A stretch of 64,000 nucleotides of DNA from Marisediminicola sp040546025 (GCF_040546025.1 NZ_JBEPNA010000002.1:186001-250000), one strand, 5' to 3'; shown: positions 8,830-18,494, numbered from the stretch's first letter. Made by a program: numbers and translations. The notes: generated by a model from the letters alone, not told the origin.

Positions 8830-10559
8830 CAGGACTTCTTTCCCTTGGTCGATGCATCCTCGAACGATTTGTCGGCCTCGGCGGCCTTGCGTTCGGCGAT
8901 GGTCTGCCGCTTCGCGGCCTCCTTGCCGCCGGGCGTCTTCTTGCCCGGCGTGGCCGCGACCGGGGCGCGGAACTGTGCTCGGCCGCGGTAGACGGCGCCG
9001 AGCGCCTGCGGGTCGAGCCCGCTCAGGCGGTGGCCGTTCGCGTAGAACCTCGTCGTCGCGAGCAGCTGCATGATCGGATGGGTGAAGAGCACGACCACGA
9101 GCACGTCGATGATGACGGTGATTCCAAAGGTGATGGCGAATCCGCGCACGTTGCCGATCGCGAGCACGAACAGCACAACGGCCGAGAGCATGTTGACGCC
9201 CTTCGCCGCGATGATCGTCCGCAGCGCGCGCTTCCAGCCGGCCTCGACGGCCGCCTCGAGGCTCCGTCCGTCGCGCAGCTCGTCTCGGATGCGCTCGAAG
9301 TAGACGATGAAGGAGTCGGCAGTGAACCCAATGGCCACGATCAGGCCCGCGACGCCGGCGAGGGAGAGCCGGAAGCCCTGCCGCCACGACATGATCGCGA
9401 GCACGAGGTAGGTGAGCACTCCTGCAACGATGAGCGAGGCGACGGTCACGAAGCCGAGCAGCCGGTACTGGAACAGGGAGTAGATCACGACGAGCAGGAG
9501 CCCGATCCCGCCGGCGATGATTCCGCTGGTCAGCTGGCTGGATCCGAGCGTGGCCGAGATCGTGTCGCGGCTCTGCACCTCGAAGCCGATCGGGAGGGCT
9601 CCGAACTTGAGCTGGTCGGACAGGGCCTTGGACGAGTCCTGGGTGAACGAGCCGGTGATGCGTGCCTTGCCGTCGGTGAACACACCCCCGGTGGTCGGGG
9701 CGGTGATTACCCGGCCGTCGAGCACGACCGCGAACTGGTTGCGCGCGCCCTCAAGCGAGAACAGCCGCTCCGAGACCCCGGCGAACTGCTCGGTGCCGGT
9801 GGCGTCGAACTCGAGGTTGACGCCCCACTCGTTGGTGGTCGCACCCTGGCTGTTCGTGCTGAGGCCGGCGCTCGCGTCGGAGATGTTCTCCCCGGTGATC
9901 TCCACCGGGCCGAGGATGTACTTGACCGAATCGGTGTCGTCGCACGTGACGATGGGCTGGTCGGCCGGTGCGGTGTTGAGTCCCAGGGCATCCACGTCGT
10001 CGCAGTTGAAATTGGTGAACTGGTCGAGCAGCGCCGGGGTCACGTAGTTGAGGTCGCTCGGGTCGGTCGGGCTCACGCTCGGTGTCGACTCGAGCGGCGG
10101 CGCGGCGGGGTCGCTCGGAGCCGCGCTGGCGTCCGCGCCGTCCCCGCCGGTCGCGCTGGTGGCCGCGGCGTCGGTGACCAGAACAGGTCGGAACTCGAGC
10201 TTCGCTGAGGACTCGATCCGGTCGAGCGTCTCCTGGTCGGGCACACCCGGGATCGACACGACGATGTTCTGGGTTCCCTGGGTGCTGATCTCCGCCTCGG
10301 AGACACCGCCGGCGTCGATGCGCTGACGGATGATGCCCACGGCCTGCGTGAGCTGTTCACCCGACACGCTCTCGCCCTCGCCGAGCTGGGGCTGGAGCAC
10401 GATCTGGGTTCCGCCCTCGAGGTCGAGAGCGAGCTTCGGGGTCCAGGAGCCGTTCGAGAAGAGCACTCCCCCGGCGTTCACCGCCGTCAGTGTGGCGATG
10501 ATGACCAGGAGCCAGGTCAGTGAACGCCAGGCCTTCTTGGCCGGAGTGGATCTTGCCAC
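8829..10559 (-). CDS. secD: Protein-export membrane protein SecD
   Basis: Larger subunit of SecDF. The 576-residue product has an N-terminal membrane helix (about 13-32), the P1 head region (LALDLEGGTQIVLQP; GVSEAEISTQGTQNIVVSIPG), an actinobacterial Ser/Ala/Pro-rich insertion at about 130-165, and a C-terminal block of membrane helices containing GFTADSFIVYFERIRDELR, the SecD signature. The tail is Lys-rich (about 535-576), as in other Actinobacteria. It lies in a yajC-secD-secF run, with about 100 nt between yajC and secD. Confidence 0.96.
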   Translation of the reverse strand: MARSTPAKKAWRSLTWLLVIIATLTAVNAGGVLFSNGSWTPKLALDLEGGTQIVLQPQLGEGESVSGEQLTQAVGIIRQRIDAGGVSEAEISTQGTQNIVVSIPGVPDQETLDRIESSAKLEFRPVLVTDAAATSATGGDGADASAAPSDPAAPPLESTPSVSPTDPSDLNYVTPALLDQFTNFNCDDVDALGLNTAPADQPIVTCDDTDSVKYILGPVEITGENISDASAGLSTNSQGATTNEWGVNLEFDATGTEQFAGVSERLFSLEGARNQFAVVLDGRVITAPTTGGVFTDGKARITGSFTQDSSKALSDQLKFGALPIGFEVQSRDTISATLGSSQLTSGIIAGGIGLLLVVIYSLFQYRLLGFVTVASLIVAGVLTYLVLAIMSWRQGFRLSLAGVAGLIVAIGFTADSFIVYFERIRDELRDGRSLEAAVEAGWKRALRTIIAAKGVNMLSAVVLFVLAIGNVRGFAITFGITVIIDVLVVVLFTHPIMQLLATTRFYANGHRLSGLDPQALGAVYRGRAQFRAPVAATPGKKTPGGKEAAKRQTIAERKAAEADKSFEDASTKGKKS

Positions 10560-10658
10560 CGGGAACTCAGCTTTCTATTCGGATGTGCGGAGTGTCGCGC
10601 GCGCATCCTTGAGGTTGGCCTTCGCGCGAACGCGCGGGACTGCGGAACAAGGTTGGTG

Positions 10659-11084
10659 CTAGTCGTCCGACTTCTTGGGCTGCTCGGCCGGGGTCGCCTC
10701 GGGCTCGACCCGTTCGCCGAATTCCGGGGTGTCGCCGCGCGAACCATCGGCGACGGGCTGGTCGATCACGGCTGGATCATCGTTCTCGAGGATGTCGGTC
10801 GCCTCCTCGGGCTCGGCGACGACGGCATAGTCGGCGACCTTGAGGATCGTCTGGCGGTGGATCTTGAGCACAGTTCCGGGGGTCGACTCGATCTCGACGA
10901 CGTTGGTCTCCTCGTCCATCGTGAGGATGGTGCCGTAGAGGCCGTAGTTCGTCATGATCTCGACGCCGGGAACGAACTTCGTCTGGCGCTCTTCGGTCTC
11001 GCGCTTGCGCTTCCTGCCCTGGAACACCTGGAAGACGATGAAGGCGCCAAGCGCGACGACGAGGAGAATAAGTGTGGGGTCCAT
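10659..11084 (-). CDS. yajC: Preprotein translocase subunit YajC
   Basis: Small accessory subunit of the SecDF-YajC complex. The 141-residue product has one N-terminal transmembrane helix (LILLVVALGAFIVFQVF), followed by the KRKRETEERQTKFVPGVEIMTNYGLYGTI core where the conserved YajC pattern of basic stretch, then G-x-x-V-x-T-x-x-G, is clear. The C-terminal 60 residues are acidic and low-complexity (EPEATPAEQPKKSDD). Its place between ruvB and secD follows the common bacterial order ruvCAB-yajC-secDF. Confidence 0.93.
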   Translation of the reverse strand: MDPTLILLVVALGAFIVFQVFQGRKRKRETEERQTKFVPGVEIMTNYGLYGTILTMDEETNVVEIESTPGTVLKIHRQTILKVADYAVVAEPEEATDILENDDPAVIDQPVADGSRGDTPEFGERVEPEATPAEQPKKSDD

Positions 11085-11165
11085 GTGAGGAACGAGCCTT
11101 CCGCGGCTTAGGTAATGTGCGGGCTGCGACGAGCCCAGGTCAGAGCCCGATAAGGCCAGCTTGAA

Positions 11166-12221
11166 TTATAGGCCATCGATATCGAGGCCGAGGCTCACCG
11201 TGCCGGGAGCGTTGGACTGCAACCCGAAGTGCTTCCAGGCCAGCCTTGTGGCGACCCGGCCGCGCGGCGTGCGGGTCAGCAGGCCGATCCGCACGAGGAA
11301 CGGCTCGACGACGGACTCGACGGTCTCCGCCTCCTCGCCGACCGAGACCGCGAGGGTGCTGAGGCCAACGGGCCCTCCGTCGAACCGCGTGAGGATCGTC
11401 GTCATGACCTCGCGGTCGAGCCGGTCGAGCCCGAGTTCGTCGACGTCGTACAGGTCGAGTGCCCCGTGCACCGCCCCAAGCCCGGCGCCACCGCCGTGTA
11501 CGAGGGCGTAGTCCCGCACCCGGCGGAGCAGCCGGTTCGCGATCCGTGGGGTACCGCGGCAGCGTCCGGCGATCTCGGCGAGGGCCGACCGGTCGATCGG
11601 AAGGTCGAGCAGGGCGGCCGCCCGCACGAGCACCTGCTCGAGTTCCGATTCGGCGTAGAACTCGAGATGCGCGGTGAACCCGAACCTGTCCCGCAGCGGG
11701 TTGGGAAGCAGGCCCGATCTCGTGGTCGCGCCGACGAGGGTGAACGGCGCCAGGTCGAGCGGGATCGAGGTCGCCCCCGCCCCCTTGCCGACCATGATGT
11801 CGATGCGGAAGTCCTCCATCGCGAGGTAGAGCATTTCCTCGGCAGGCCTGGCCATGCGGTGGATCTCGTCGATGAAGAGGATCTCGCCCGGCACGAGCGA
11901 CGACAGCACCGCGGCGAGGTCGCCCGCGTGCTGGATCGCCGGCCCACTCGACATCCGCAGGGGGCGTCCGCTCTCCTCCGCGACGATCATTGCGAGTGTC
12001 GTCTTGCCGAGGCCCGGCGGGCCGGCGAGCAGGATGTGATCGGGGGTGCGGTTTTGCATTGTCGCGGCCTGGAGGAGCAGCTGCAGTTGCGCGCGCACCT
12101 TCGCCTGCCCTACGAACTCGGCGAGGGTCTTGGGTCGCAGGGCGCCCTCAAAGGCCAGCTCGGCATCCGATTCCGGGGTGGGGCGCACGATTGCCATCGA
12201 CGGGTCGGCGGGGTCGATCAT
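11166..12221 (-). CDS. ruvB: Holliday junction branch-migration ATPase RuvB
   Basis: Hexameric AAA+ motor that drives branch migration with RuvA. The start at 12221 (MIDPADPSMA) is chosen because it overlaps the ruvA stop as ATGA and gives the usual length of 351 residues; longer in-frame extension runs through ruvA. Walker A is GPPGLGKT at about 67-74. Walker B is ILFIDEIHR, sensor 1 is TLVGATTRSG, and the C-terminal winged helix has GTPRIANRLLRRVRDYA. The family-typical tail RTPRGRVAT is intact. Confidence 0.96.
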   Translation of the reverse strand: MIDPADPSMAIVRPTPESDAELAFEGALRPKTLAEFVGQAKVRAQLQLLLQAATMQNRTPDHILLAGPPGLGKTTLAMIVAEESGRPLRMSSGPAIQHAGDLAAVLSSLVPGEILFIDEIHRMARPAEEMLYLAMEDFRIDIMVGKGAGATSIPLDLAPFTLVGATTRSGLLPNPLRDRFGFTAHLEFYAESELEQVLVRAAALLDLPIDRSALAEIAGRCRGTPRIANRLLRRVRDYALVHGGGAGLGAVHGALDLYDVDELGLDRLDREVMTTILTRFDGGPVGLSTLAVSVGEEAETVESVVEPFLVRIGLLTRTPRGRVATRLAWKHFGLQSNAPGTVSLGLDIDGL

Positions 12222-12853
12222 GAGGGCACTCCTTCGCTGCGGGCGGCGCTTGGCTGGCGCGGGCCGAGGCGGGTGAGCGCGACGCGCAGCAGAGCCGGCA
12301 CGCTCGCGAGCTCCATGGCGGATGCCTCGGCGACGGCCTCGTCGACAGCCTGCGCGGCGACCCGCTCCGACCAGCCCAGCCCGACGAGAGCCACGAGCAC
12401 ACTCTCGCTGACGGGGGTCGCGCTCGTCGGCGCATTCGGTGCTGTTGCCGCGAAAGGTAGCATCTTGCCGGCGAGCGAGAGCACGATGAGTTTCGCGGTC
12501 TTGGGGCCGATCCCGGAGACCTTGCGGAATGCCGCGTCGTTCTCGGTGGCGACGGCGGTCGCGATCTCGGCGGGGCTTATCGCGGCGAGTACCCCCATGG
12601 CCGACTTCGGGCCGACGCCCGTCACCCCGCGGAGCAGGTCGAAGACGGCGAGCTCGTCCGCCTCCCGGAATCCGAACAGGGCGAGGTCGTCTTCGCGCAC
12701 GATGAGAGCGGTGCGCAGACGTGCTTCGGTGCCGATCCGCAGCGAGAGGCCCAATTGGGGCGTCACGCTGACGGAGAGGCCCACTCCCCCGACCTCGATG
12801 ATGGCGGTGGTCCCGGCCACGGCGATGACGGTGCCGCGCACAGAGGAAATCAT
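12218..12853 (-). CDS. ruvA: Holliday junction DNA helicase subunit RuvA
   Basis: Tetrameric junction-binding partner of RuvB. The 211-residue product has an N-terminal OB-fold (MISSVRGTVIAVAGTTAIIEVGGVG), two helix-hairpin-helix motifs (LLRGVTGVGPKSAMGVLA and FRKVSGIGPKTAKLIVLSL), and a C-terminal UBA-like domain III (VLVALVGLGWSERVAAQAV) after a flexible linker. It overlaps both neighbours by 4 nt (ATGA), so ruvC-ruvA-ruvB are translationally coupled. Confidence 0.96.
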   Translation of the reverse strand: MISSVRGTVIAVAGTTAIIEVGGVGLSVSVTPQLGLSLRIGTEARLRTALIVREDDLALFGFREADELAVFDLLRGVTGVGPKSAMGVLAAISPAEIATAVATENDAAFRKVSGIGPKTAKLIVLSLAGKMLPFAATAPNAPTSATPVSESVLVALVGLGWSERVAAQAVDEAVAEASAMELASVPALLRVALTRLGPRQPSAARSEGVPS

Positions 12854-13434
12854 GGTGCAAGCCTACGGTTGGCCACCGGCTTCGCCGCGGCACGCTCGGC
12901 GGCGAGCCACGCATCCTGTGCCGGGGTGCGCCCGTTGCCGGTCGGTGCGGAGACGCCGCCGCGTTTCCAGGCGTGGCAGATCGCGATCGCGAGGGCATCC
13001 GCGGCGTCGGCCGGCTTCGGCACCTCGGCGAGGCCCAGCACGCGCGCGACCATCGCCTGCACCTGCCTCTTGTCGGCCGAGCCGTAGCCGGTGATGGCGG
13101 CCTTGACCTCCGACGGCGTGTGTAGTCCCACGGCGAGCCCGCGCTTCGCCGCCGCGTAGAGAGCCACTCCGCTCACCTGGGCCGTGCCCATCACGGTGCT
13201 GAGGTTCTGCTGCGCGAAGACCCGCTCGAGCGACACCGCATCGGGCGCCAACCGGTCGAGGAGCTCCTCGATCCCGGTGCCCACCGCGAGCAGGCGTTGT
13301 TCGAGCGGCATGTCCGACGGGGTACGGATGACGGTGACCTCAACGAGCCTCGCCACCCGGTTCGGGTCGACATCGACGATTCCCACGCCGCACCGGGTGA
13401 GCCCCGGATCGATGCCGAGCACCCGAATGGTCAC
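12850..13434 (-). CDS. ruvC: Crossover junction endodeoxyribonuclease RuvC
   Basis: Resolves Holliday junctions by symmetric nicking. The 194-residue product has the RNase H-like fold signature VLGIDPGLTRCGVGIVD with Asp8, a second acidic residue in SLERVFAQQNLSTVMGTAQ, and the C-terminal acidic pair region KPADAADALAIAICHAW. Length is slightly above the E. coli protein because of a C-terminal extension. No LexA-type palindrome is seen just upstream; the YebC-type gene is 8 nt away and probably co-transcribed. Confidence 0.95.
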   Translation of the reverse strand: MTIRVLGIDPGLTRCGVGIVDVDPNRVARLVEVTVIRTPSDMPLEQRLLAVGTGIEELLDRLAPDAVSLERVFAQQNLSTVMGTAQVSGVALYAAAKRGLAVGLHTPSEVKAAITGYGSADKRQVQAMVARVLGLAEVPKPADAADALAIAICHAWKRGGVSAPTGNGRTPAQDAWLAAERAAAKPVANRRLAP

Positions 13435-13442
13435 GAAGCTGG

Positions 13443-14201
13443 CTAGTCGTTATCGAGTTCGGCGAGCACGTCGGCGTGAACGTCGTAGTTGCCGTAGACG
13501 TTCTGCACGTCGTCGTTGTCCTCGAGAGCGTCGACGAGCCGGAACACCTTGCGCGCGGTGTCGGCGTCGACCTCGACGAGGACCTGCGGGACGAATTCGA
13601 TGTCGGCCGACTCGTAGTCGATTCCGGCCTCCTGCAGCGCCGTGCGCGCGGCGACCAGCGCGCCCGGCTCGGTGATGACGTCGAACCCCTCGCCGCGGTC
13701 GTTGACCTCTTCCGCCCCGGCGTCGAGCACCGCCGCGAGGATGTCGTCCTCGGTGACGCCGTCGCTCTTGCGCACGCCCACAACACCCTTCCGGTGGAAG
13801 TTGTAGGCGACGCTGCCCGGGTCGGCGAGGGTTCCGCCGTTGCGGGTCATGATCGCCCGCACGTCGGCGGCGGCGCGGTTGCGGTTGTCGGTGAGGCACT
13901 CGACGAGGAGGGCGACGCCGCCCTGCGCGTAGGCCTCATAAATGATGGTCTGGTAATCGACGGCCTCGCCGAGCTGCCCTGACCCACGCTTGACGGCCCG
14001 GTTGATGTTGTCGATCGGGACGGACGTCTTCTTCGCTTTCTGGATCGCATCGACCAGCGTCGGGTTGCCCGAGAGGTCGGCGCCACCCATTTTCGCCGCA
14101 ACTTCGATGTTCTTGATGAGCTTCGCGAACGATTTCGCGCGACGCGAATCGATGATCGCCTTCTTGTGCTTAGTGGTTGCCCACTTGGAGTGACCTGACA
14201 T
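13443..14201 (-). CDS. YebC/PmpR-family protein
   Basis: Conserved protein of the YebC/PmpR/TACO1 family, annotated either as a DNA-binding regulator or, from more recent work on family members, as a factor that relieves ribosome stalling. The 252-residue length, N-terminus MSGHSKWATTKHKKAIIDSRRAKSFAKL and core GGVALLVECLTDNRNR are diagnostic. Position directly upstream of ruvC on the same strand is conserved very widely in bacteria. Confidence 0.95.
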   Translation of the reverse strand: MSGHSKWATTKHKKAIIDSRRAKSFAKLIKNIEVAAKMGGADLSGNPTLVDAIQKAKKTSVPIDNINRAVKRGSGQLGEAVDYQTIIYEAYAQGGVALLVECLTDNRNRAAADVRAIMTRNGGTLADPGSVAYNFHRKGVVGVRKSDGVTEDDILAAVLDAGAEEVNDRGEGFDVITEPGALVAARTALQEAGIDYESADIEFVPQVLVEVDADTARKVFRLVDALEDNDDVQNVYGNYDVHADVLAELDND

Positions 14202-14245
14202 GCCGCCATTCTACCCAGCGGGCACCGGCTGATCGGGCTGGGCCG

Positions 14246-14842
14246 TCAGGACCGGCGGAGCCCGGCGAGGAAGTGCGCGTGGAAGCGGGTGTCGCCCATG
14301 ATTTCGGGGTGGAACGAGGTGACCAGGAGGTTGCCCTGTCTGGCGGCGACGACCCGGCCGTCGGGCAGCGCCGCGAGCGGCGTGACCGCGGGTCCGTACT
14401 GGACGATCACGGGCGCGCGGATGAAGACCGCGTGCACGGGAACGGCGCCGAGCTCGGGGATGTCGAGATCCACCTCGAAGGATTCGTTCTGCGATCCGAA
14501 AGCGTTGCGCTGCACCGTGATGTCGACGCCGCCGAGGGTGTGCTGGCCGGCGATCGGGTTCGACAGACGGTCTGCGAGCATGATGAGGCCGGCGCACGTG
14601 CCGTAGACCGGCAACCCGGATGCGATCGCGGCCTCGAGCGGCTCGGCGACGTCGAACGCGCGAGACAGCTTGTCCATGACGGTCGACTCCCCACCGGGGA
14701 TCACGAGACCGTCGAGCTCATCCAGCTCCGACGCGCGGCGGACGGGCCGCGTGTCGGCACCGAGAGACGCGAGCACCGCAAGGTGCTCCCGGAAGTCGCC
14801 CTGAAGGGCGAGTACCCCGACTCGAGCGGGCCTACCAGCCAC
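14246..14842 (-). CDS. pdxT: Pyridoxal 5'-phosphate synthase glutaminase subunit PdxT
   Basis: Hydrolyses glutamine and channels ammonia to PdxS for deoxyxylulose-phosphate-independent PLP synthesis. The 198-residue class I amidotransferase has the nucleophile Cys83 in YGTCAGLIMLA, the GLVIPGGEST oxyanion region at about 46-54, and His178-Glu180 in SFHPE. The start overlaps the pdxS stop by 11 nt, so the two subunits are coupled. PLP made here could supply the PLP-type racemase gene at the right end, though any PLP enzyme would do. Confidence 0.96.
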   Translation of the reverse strand: MAGRPARVGVLALQGDFREHLAVLASLGADTRPVRRASELDELDGLVIPGGESTVMDKLSRAFDVAEPLEAAIASGLPVYGTCAGLIMLADRLSNPIAGQHTLGGVDITVQRNAFGSQNESFEVDLDIPELGAVPVHAVFIRAPVIVQYGPAVTPLAALPDGRVVAARQGNLLVTSFHPEIMGDTRFHAHFLAGLRRS

Positions 14843-15734
14843 GTTCGGCGAGGCGATGCGGTGCGGGGAGGTCGGAGACGTTGATCCCCACGATCGCCTC
14901 GCCCAGTCCGCGGGATGCCTCGGCGATGACCGCCGGGTCGTCGAAGAACGTGGTGGCCTTGACGATCGCGGCCGCGCGGGCGACGGGGTTGCCCGACTTG
15001 AAGATGCCCGATCCCACGAAGACGCCGTCGGCGCCGAGCTGCATCATCATCGCGGCGTCGGCCGGGGTGGCCACGCCGCCGGCGGTGAACATCACGACGG
15101 GGAGCTTGCCGGTGCGCGCGACCTCGACGACGAGGTCGTACGGTGCCTGCAGCTCCTTCGCCGCGACGTACAGCTCATCGCGGCTCATCGAGCTGAGGCG
15201 CGCGATCTCCCGATTGATGGTGCGGATGTGCTTGGTCGCCTCGGAGACGTCGCCGGTGCCGGCCTCGCCCTTCGAGCGGATCATCGCGGCACCCTCGTTG
15301 ATGCGTCGCAGCGCCTCGCCAAGATTGGTGGCACCGCAGACGAAGGGAACGGTGAAGTTCCACTTGTCGATGTGGTTGACGTAGTCGGCGGGGCTCAGCA
15401 CCTCGGATTCGTCGATGAAGTCGACACTGAGGGCCTGCAGGATCTGCGCCTCGACGAAGTGGCCGATGCGCGCCTTCGCCATGACAGGAATCGAGACGAC
15501 GTCGCGGATCCCGTCGATGAGATCGGGGTCGCTCATCCGCGAGACGCCGCCCTCGGCACGGATGTCGGCAGGAATGCGCTCGAGGGCCATGACCGCGACG
15601 GCCCCGGAATCCTCGGCAATGCGCGCCTGATCGGCGTTGACGACGTCCATGATGACGCCGCCCTTGAGCATTTCGGCGAGGCCGCGCTTGACTCGGCTCG
15701 TGCCGACTTGTTCGTTCGAATTGGTGTCGTTCAT
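14832..15734 (-). CDS. pdxS: Pyridoxal 5'-phosphate synthase lyase subunit PdxS
   Basis: Condenses ribose 5-phosphate, glyceraldehyde 3-phosphate and ammonia to PLP. The 300-residue TIM-barrel protein shows GVIMDVVNADQARIAEDSGA with the catalytic Asp30, VMAKARIGHFVEAQIL with Schiff-base Lys87, and KGEAGTGDVSEATKHI with the second lysine region. The N-terminal 12 residues are variable and the start may be a few codons later. It lies 12 nt downstream of the HIT gene on the same strand. Confidence 0.96.
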   Translation of the reverse strand: MNDTNSNEQVGTSRVKRGLAEMLKGGVIMDVVNADQARIAEDSGAVAVMALERIPADIRAEGGVSRMSDPDLIDGIRDVVSIPVMAKARIGHFVEAQILQALSVDFIDESEVLSPADYVNHIDKWNFTVPFVCGATNLGEALRRINEGAAMIRSKGEAGTGDVSEATKHIRTINREIARLSSMSRDELYVAAKELQAPYDLVVEVARTGKLPVVMFTAGGVATPADAAMMMQLGADGVFVGSGIFKSGNPVARAAAIVKATTFFDDPAVIAEASRGLGEAIVGINVSDLPAPHRLAERGW

Positions 15735-15746
15735 TGTGTCTGTACT

Positions 15747-16328
15747 CTACTCCGCGGAATCTGTGGGTTCGGTCGGCCAGGCCTCGGCGATGGATCGCCG
15801 CACGTCGCCGAGAAGCTGCGGCAGCGCTTTGGTCTTGGCGATGATGGGGAAAAAGTTCGAGTCGAGGGCCCAGCGTGGAACGATGTGCTGGTGCAGGTGG
15901 TCGGCGATGCCGGCTCCCGCGATCCTGCCCTGGTTCATACCGATGTTGAAGCCCTCGTTTCGGGAGACCTTCTTGATCACCCGCATGGCCGTCTGGGTCA
16001 GAGCCGCGATCTCCGCGGTCTCCGCCGCCGTCGCCTCGTCGTACAGGGCGACGTGACGGTACGGGCAGACCAGGAGGTGTCCACTGTTGTACGGGAACAG
16101 ATTCAGGAGCACGTAGGCGTGGGTGCCGCGCGCCACGATGAGGGCCTTCTCGTCGTCCATTCGCGGGGCAATACAGAACGGGCATTCGTGCTCAGGCGGC
16201 TGCTGGCCGTTCTGGATGTAGACCATGCGGTGGGGCGTCCACAGACGCTGGAACTCGTCGGGCACCCCGGCGAGCTCATACGAGCCGTCGACCGTGATCC
16301 CGTTCAGTTCGGAGTCGTCGATCGTCAT
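15747..16328 (-). CDS. HIT family nucleotide hydrolase/transferase
   Basis: Member of the histidine-triad superfamily, 193 residues, with the catalytic triad in ADHLHQHIVPRW. N-terminal motifs CPFCIA (zinc-type Cys pair) and AYVLLNLFPYNSGHLLVCPYRHV are typical of the bacterial HIT proteins found next to phosphatidylinositol synthase or thrS in Actinobacteria. The substrate is probably an adenine dinucleotide or nucleoside phosphoramidate, not determinable here. It sits only 3 nt from thrS and is likely co-transcribed. Confidence 0.9.
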   Translation of the reverse strand: MTIDDSELNGITVDGSYELAGVPDEFQRLWTPHRMVYIQNGQQPPEHECPFCIAPRMDDEKALIVARGTHAYVLLNLFPYNSGHLLVCPYRHVALYDEATAAETAEIAALTQTAMRVIKKVSRNEGFNIGMNQGRIAGAGIADHLHQHIVPRWALDSNFFPIIAKTKALPQLLGDVRRSIAEAWPTEPTDSAE

Positions 16329-16331
16329 CGC

Positions 16332-18338
16332 TCAGACCTGCGCCTTCGAGTCGATCGCCTCTGTGATCCGGCGGATCGCCTCGTCGACGGGAACCCCGTT
16401 CTCCTGGGTGCCGTCGCGATAGCGGAAGCTGACGGCTCCGGCGGCGCGGTCCTCCTCTCCGGCGATCAGCTGGAACGGCACCTTGGCCTTCGTGTGGGTG
16501 CGGATCTTCTTCGGCATCCGGTCGTTCGAGTGGTCGACCTCGGCGCGAACCCGCTTCGCCGTGAGCTTCGAGATGACCTCGTCGAGGTAGTCGCCGTATT
16601 CCTCCGCGACGGGGATGCCGACGACCTGAACGGGCGCAAGCCAGACCGGGAAGGCGCCGGCGTAGTGCTCGGTGAGCACCCCGAAGAACCTCTCGATCGA
16701 GCCGAAGAGCGCGCGGTGGATCATGACCGGCCGCTTCCGGGTTCCGTCGGCAGCGGTGTACTCGAGGTCGAAACGCTCGGGCAGGTTGAAGTCGAGCTGC
16801 ACTGTCGACATCTGCCAGGTGCGGCCGATCGCGTCGCGCGCCTGCACGGAGATCTTCGGACCGTAGAACGCGGCGCCGCCCGGGTCGGGCACGAGGTCGA
16901 GCCCGGACTCGGCGGCGACCTCGGCGAGGGTCGTGGTCGCCTCCTCCCAGAGACGATCGTCTCCGACGAACTTCTCCGGGTCCTTGGTCGAGAGTTCGAG
17001 GTAGAAGTCGGTGAGCCCGTAGTCGCGCAGCAGCGCGAGCACGAAGTTCAGGGTGCTCGTGAGCTCCGCCTTCATCGACTCCCTGGTCGTGAAGATGTGG
17101 GCGTCGTCCATCGTCAGCCCGCGCACTCGAGTGAGTCCGTGAACGACGCCGGATTTCTCGTTGCGGTAGACGGTGCCGAACTCGAACAGCCGCAGGGGCA
17201 GGTCGCGGTAGGAGCGACCGCTCGAGCGGTAGATGAGAATGTGGAACGGGCAGTTCATGGGCTTCAGGTAGTAGTCGGCGCCCTGCCGGGTGATCTCGCC
17301 CTCCTCGTTGCGCCCCTCGTCGAGGTGCATCGGGGGAAACATCCCGTCGGCGTACCAGCCGAGGTGGCCGGATGTCTCGAACAGGTTCGCTTTGGTGATG
17401 TGCGGGGTGTAGACGAAGTCGTAGCCGGCGTCCTCGTGCTTTCGGCGCGAGTAGTCCTCCATCTCGCGGCGGATGATGCCACCCTTGGGGTGGAATACGG
17501 CGAGCCCGGATCCGATCTCGTCCGGGAAGGAGAAGAGGTCCAGCTCCTGCCCGAGCTTGCGGTGGTCGCGCTTCGCGGCCTCCTCGAGCCGCCCCTGGTA
17601 CGCGCGAAGGTCGTCCTTGCTCGCCCAGGCCGTGCCGTAGATGCGCTGGAGCTGCTTGTTCTTCTCCGAGCCGCGCCAGTACGCGGCCGCGGTGCGCATG
17701 AGCGCGTAGCCGTTGCCGATCATTCGGGTGCTCGGCAGGTGCGGGCCGCGACAGAGGTCCTTCCAGAGGGTCTCCCCCGTCTTCGGGTCGACGTTGTCGT
17801 AGATCGTGAGTTCTGCACCGCCGACCTCGACCGATTCGTTGTCGGCGCCGTCGGCCGCGCCGCCCTTGAGACCTATGAGCTCGAGCTTGTACGGCTCCCC
17901 GGCGAGTTCGGCGAACGCCTCATCCTCGGTCACGACACGGCGCACGAAGCGCTGGCCGGCGCGGATGATGCGGTCCATCGCCTTGGAGATCGCCTTGACA
18001 TCATCAGGGGTGAAGGGGGTCTCGACGTCGAAGTCGTAGTAGAAGCCGTCGGTGATGGGCGGTCCGATGCCCAGCTTCGCCGAGGGAGTGATCGACTGCA
18101 CGGCCTGGGCGAGCACGTGCGCCGCGGAGTGGCGCAGGATGCTGAGGCCGTCGGGCGAGTCGATGAGCACCGGCTCGGCGACCTCGCCGACCGTGAGCGG
18201 CGTCGCGAGATCCCGCAGTTCGCCGTTCACGCGCACGGCGACGACACTGCGATCGGGGAACAGGTCGAACCCCGTCGTCGTCGTCGCCACCCTTTGCGGC
18301 TCGAGCACGGCAGGGGGATTCTCGGGCGTTTCAGACAC
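16332..18338 (-). CDS. thrS: Threonine--tRNA ligase
   Basis: Class II aminoacyl-tRNA synthetase, 668 residues from the GTG chosen at 18338 (VSETPENPP). That start has GAGGAG about 10 nt upstream, whereas the longer in-frame extension is low-complexity and unlike the family. Domain order: TGS-like N-terminus (VVAVRVNGELRDLATPL), editing domain with HSAAHVLAQAV and TDGFYYDF, class II core with zinc Cys/His residues (MNCPFHILIY; HALFGSIERFFG), and an anticodon-binding domain (VRAEVDHSNDRMPKKIRTH). No T-box leader is recognised in the 156 nt upstream. Confidence 0.96.
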   Translation of the reverse strand: MSETPENPPAVLEPQRVATTTTGFDLFPDRSVVAVRVNGELRDLATPLTVGEVAEPVLIDSPDGLSILRHSAAHVLAQAVQSITPSAKLGIGPPITDGFYYDFDVETPFTPDDVKAISKAMDRIIRAGQRFVRRVVTEDEAFAELAGEPYKLELIGLKGGAADGADNESVEVGGAELTIYDNVDPKTGETLWKDLCRGPHLPSTRMIGNGYALMRTAAAYWRGSEKNKQLQRIYGTAWASKDDLRAYQGRLEEAAKRDHRKLGQELDLFSFPDEIGSGLAVFHPKGGIIRREMEDYSRRKHEDAGYDFVYTPHITKANLFETSGHLGWYADGMFPPMHLDEGRNEEGEITRQGADYYLKPMNCPFHILIYRSSGRSYRDLPLRLFEFGTVYRNEKSGVVHGLTRVRGLTMDDAHIFTTRESMKAELTSTLNFVLALLRDYGLTDFYLELSTKDPEKFVGDDRLWEEATTTLAEVAAESGLDLVPDPGGAAFYGPKISVQARDAIGRTWQMSTVQLDFNLPERFDLEYTAADGTRKRPVMIHRALFGSIERFFGVLTEHYAGAFPVWLAPVQVVGIPVAEEYGDYLDEVISKLTAKRVRAEVDHSNDRMPKKIRTHTKAKVPFQLIAGEEDRAAGAVSFRYRDGTQENGVPVDEAIRRITEAIDSKAQV

Positions 18339-18494
18339 GGTCGACGGGCTCCTCAGCTTGCAGTGTGCGGTACGGACAACTGTACCGTTGCGCCGATTGC
18401 CGACCCTGCGCGTGGTGTGGCCCGAAGGGGTACGTTCGCTCGGTCTCTCACTCAACGTGTGCTCTGGAGAGTTCGTTCCAGGATTGGGGGATCC